From positions 1-7,439 of the forward strand of contig JAAAOZ010000470.1 in the NCBI GenBank assembly GCA_009908585.1: a stretch of 7,439 bases of DNA. Direction: 5' to 3'. Both the position numbers and the translations under genes were made by a program. Below, piece by piece: positions 6,550-7,439 of this stretch (its first letter is position 1; every line of letters begins with the position of its first letter). The notes beneath the pieces were generated by a model that worked only from the letters and a program-made list of their open reading frames with translations, had not been told where the DNA came from and ran no database searches. This DNA is from Chloroflexota bacterium (GTDB taxonomy: Bacteria > Chloroflexota > Anaerolineae > B4-G1 > SLSP01).

Positions 6550-7439
6550 TCAATCAGAACCGCCCGCAGAGTTTTTCACCAGGATCACCAACAGATCGTT
6601 GACGTTGGTGCCGGTCGGGCCGATGTTCATCAGCGCGCCGGCTGCGTCTAACAGTGGGTAGGCGTTGTTCTCTGCCAGGGCGGCGTGCGGGGCCCAACCC
6701 TGCGCCCGCGCGCGGGGGATTGTCTCGCCGTCGACGATGGCGCCCGCCGCGTCGGTGGGGCCGTCGGCGCCGTCCGTCGCCAGCGCCATGATGGCCCAAG
6801 CGGGCTGGCCCTCCAACGCGAGCGCGGCCGCCAGGGCCAACTCCTGGTTGCGTCCGCCGCGACCGTCGCCGCGCACGGTCACCGTCGTCTCGCCGCCCCA
6901 GACGAGGCATGCGGGCGGCGAGAGGGGATCGCCGTAGGCGCGAATGCCCTTCACCAGCCCCGCCGCGACGCGCCCGATCTCCCGCGCCTCGCCTTCGATA
7001 AAGGTCGAGAGCAGCAGGGCGCGATAGCCCAATCGCTCCGCCGTCGCAACGGCGGCCTGCGCGGCCATCCGATTGGAGCCGATGATCAGATTTCGCACGC
7101 GCTCGAAGAGCGGATCGCCGGGCTTGGGCGTCTCAGGCAGCTCCCCGCCCGCGCCCTCCGCGAGCGTCTCCCGCACGGTCGTGGGGATGCGCTCGTGGAG
7201 TTCGTAGCGCGCGAGCACCGCCTGAGCCTCGGCGAAAGTCGTGGGGTCGGGCGCCGTCGGCCCGGAGGCGATAACGTCCAACGGATCGCCGACGACGTCG
7301 GAGAGGATGAGCGCGACGACGGGCGCGGGAGCGGCCCGTCGCGCTAACTGCCCGCCCTTCAATTGCGAGAGGTGCTTTCGCACTGCGTTGATCTCGTCGA
7401 TGGTCGCGCCGGCCCGCAGAAGCTGCGAGGTCGTTGCTT
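6550..7439 (-). CDS. Glycerate 2-kinase, MOFRL/DUF4147 family, N-terminal part off the window
   Basis: The minus-strand frame is open from the right edge to TGA at 6550, giving 295 visible residues. The GTG at 7383 is an internal valine, because the frame upstream already reads as family sequence (RAGATIDEINAVRKHLS, directly continuous with LKGG). Further family landmarks, numbered from the first visible residue, are SDVVGDPLDVIASGPT at 46-61, GGETTV at 181-186, GRGGRNQELAL at 192-202, TDGADGPTDAAGA at 221-233, and GPTGTNVNDL at 273-282 in the C-terminal MOFRL domain. These enzymes phosphorylate D-glycerate with ATP, usually to 2-phosphoglycerate, in the cytoplasm, linking glycerate from serine or glyoxylate breakdown to lower glycolysis. 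Compared with relatives of about 420-450 residues, roughly 125-155 N-terminal residues are missing, including the probable catalytic lysine region. It ends 143 bases before the epimerase, with a promoter between, so it is probably not in the same transcription unit. Confidence 0.92.
   Translation of the reverse strand, partial: ATTSQLLRAGATIDEINAVRKHLSQLKGGQLARRAAPAPVVALILSDVVGDPLDVIASGPTAPDPTTFAEAQAVLARYELHERIPTTVRETLAEGAGGELPETPKPGDPLFERVRNLIIGSNRMAAQAAVATAERLGYRALLLSTFIEGEAREIGRVAAGLVKGIRAYGDPLSPPACLVWGGETTVTVRGDGRGGRNQELALAAALALEGQPAWAIMALATDGADGPTDAAGAIVDGETIPRARAQGWAPHAALAENNAYPLLDAAGALMNIGPTGTNVNDLLVILVKNSAGGSD

Noticed and set aside
6515..6552. Terminator or long palindrome after the glycerate kinase
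   Set aside because: Only an 8-base palindrome (ATTGCAAT) with mismatched flanks and a 4-bp TGAG/CTCA pairing are present, with no T-run.
6685..7347. Plus-strand open frame of 220 codons opposite the glycerate kinase
   Set aside because: It is an Arg/Gly/Ala-rich shadow typical of GC-rich antisense frames; the minus strand carries clear MOFRL motifs.
7381..7383. GTG as the start of the glycerate kinase
   Set aside because: The 18 in-frame codons before it read as conserved family sequence, so it is an internal valine and the true start is off the window.

Overview
The window holds five genes, all on the minus strand, so the order of transcription is from high to low coordinates. The style fits a moderately GC-rich bacterium, and I would guess a member of the Chloroflexota (Anaerolineae-like). 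The reasons are a nucleoside kinase carrying TGS and tRNA-synthetase-like domains, a very large O-antigen-ligase-like protein with C-terminal TPRs, and a MOFRL-type glycerate kinase. This assignment is inference from gene types; no rRNA or other marker is present. No tRNA, rRNA, CRISPR array, insertion sequence or phage gene was seen.

From the right edge: (1) 7439-6550, a glycerate 2-kinase (MOFRL/DUF4147 family) whose N-terminus lies off the window. (2) 6549-6407, a 143-base gap with a plausible sigma70-type promoter reading leftward and two short tandem repeats in the leader. (3) 6406-5411, an NAD-dependent nucleotide-sugar epimerase/dehydratase (extended SDR). (4) 5430-1879, a roughly 21-helix O-antigen ligase/polymerase-like membrane protein with a polybasic cytoplasmic insert and a TPR tail predicted outside the cell membrane. 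(5) 1857-841, a polyprenyl-phosphate sugar-1-phosphate transferase of the WecA/TagO/MraY family. (6) 840-736, a short gap with a possible promoter and two inverted repeats. (7) 735-1, the N-terminal 245 residues of a TGS/SAD-containing uridine-kinase-like protein that runs off the left edge.

Genes 3 to 5 form a compact, probably translationally coupled operon: a 20-base overlap between epimerase and ligase, and a 21-base gap with a perfect Shine-Dalgarno before the transferase. Together they suggest a surface glycan pathway. The SDR would make or interconvert a nucleotide sugar, the transferase would load the first sugar phosphate onto a lipid carrier at the inner face of the membrane, and the ligase would transfer or polymerise the lipid-linked glycan at the outer face. 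No flippase and no elongating glycosyltransferase is in the window. The flanking glycerate kinase and nucleoside kinase look like unrelated housekeeping neighbours.

The most unusual signals are the architecture of the ligase (extra helices, polybasic insert, external TPR tail) and a strong codon-context bias: by my count 32 of 36 TTA leucine codons are followed by a codon starting with G, and this holds in all five genes.
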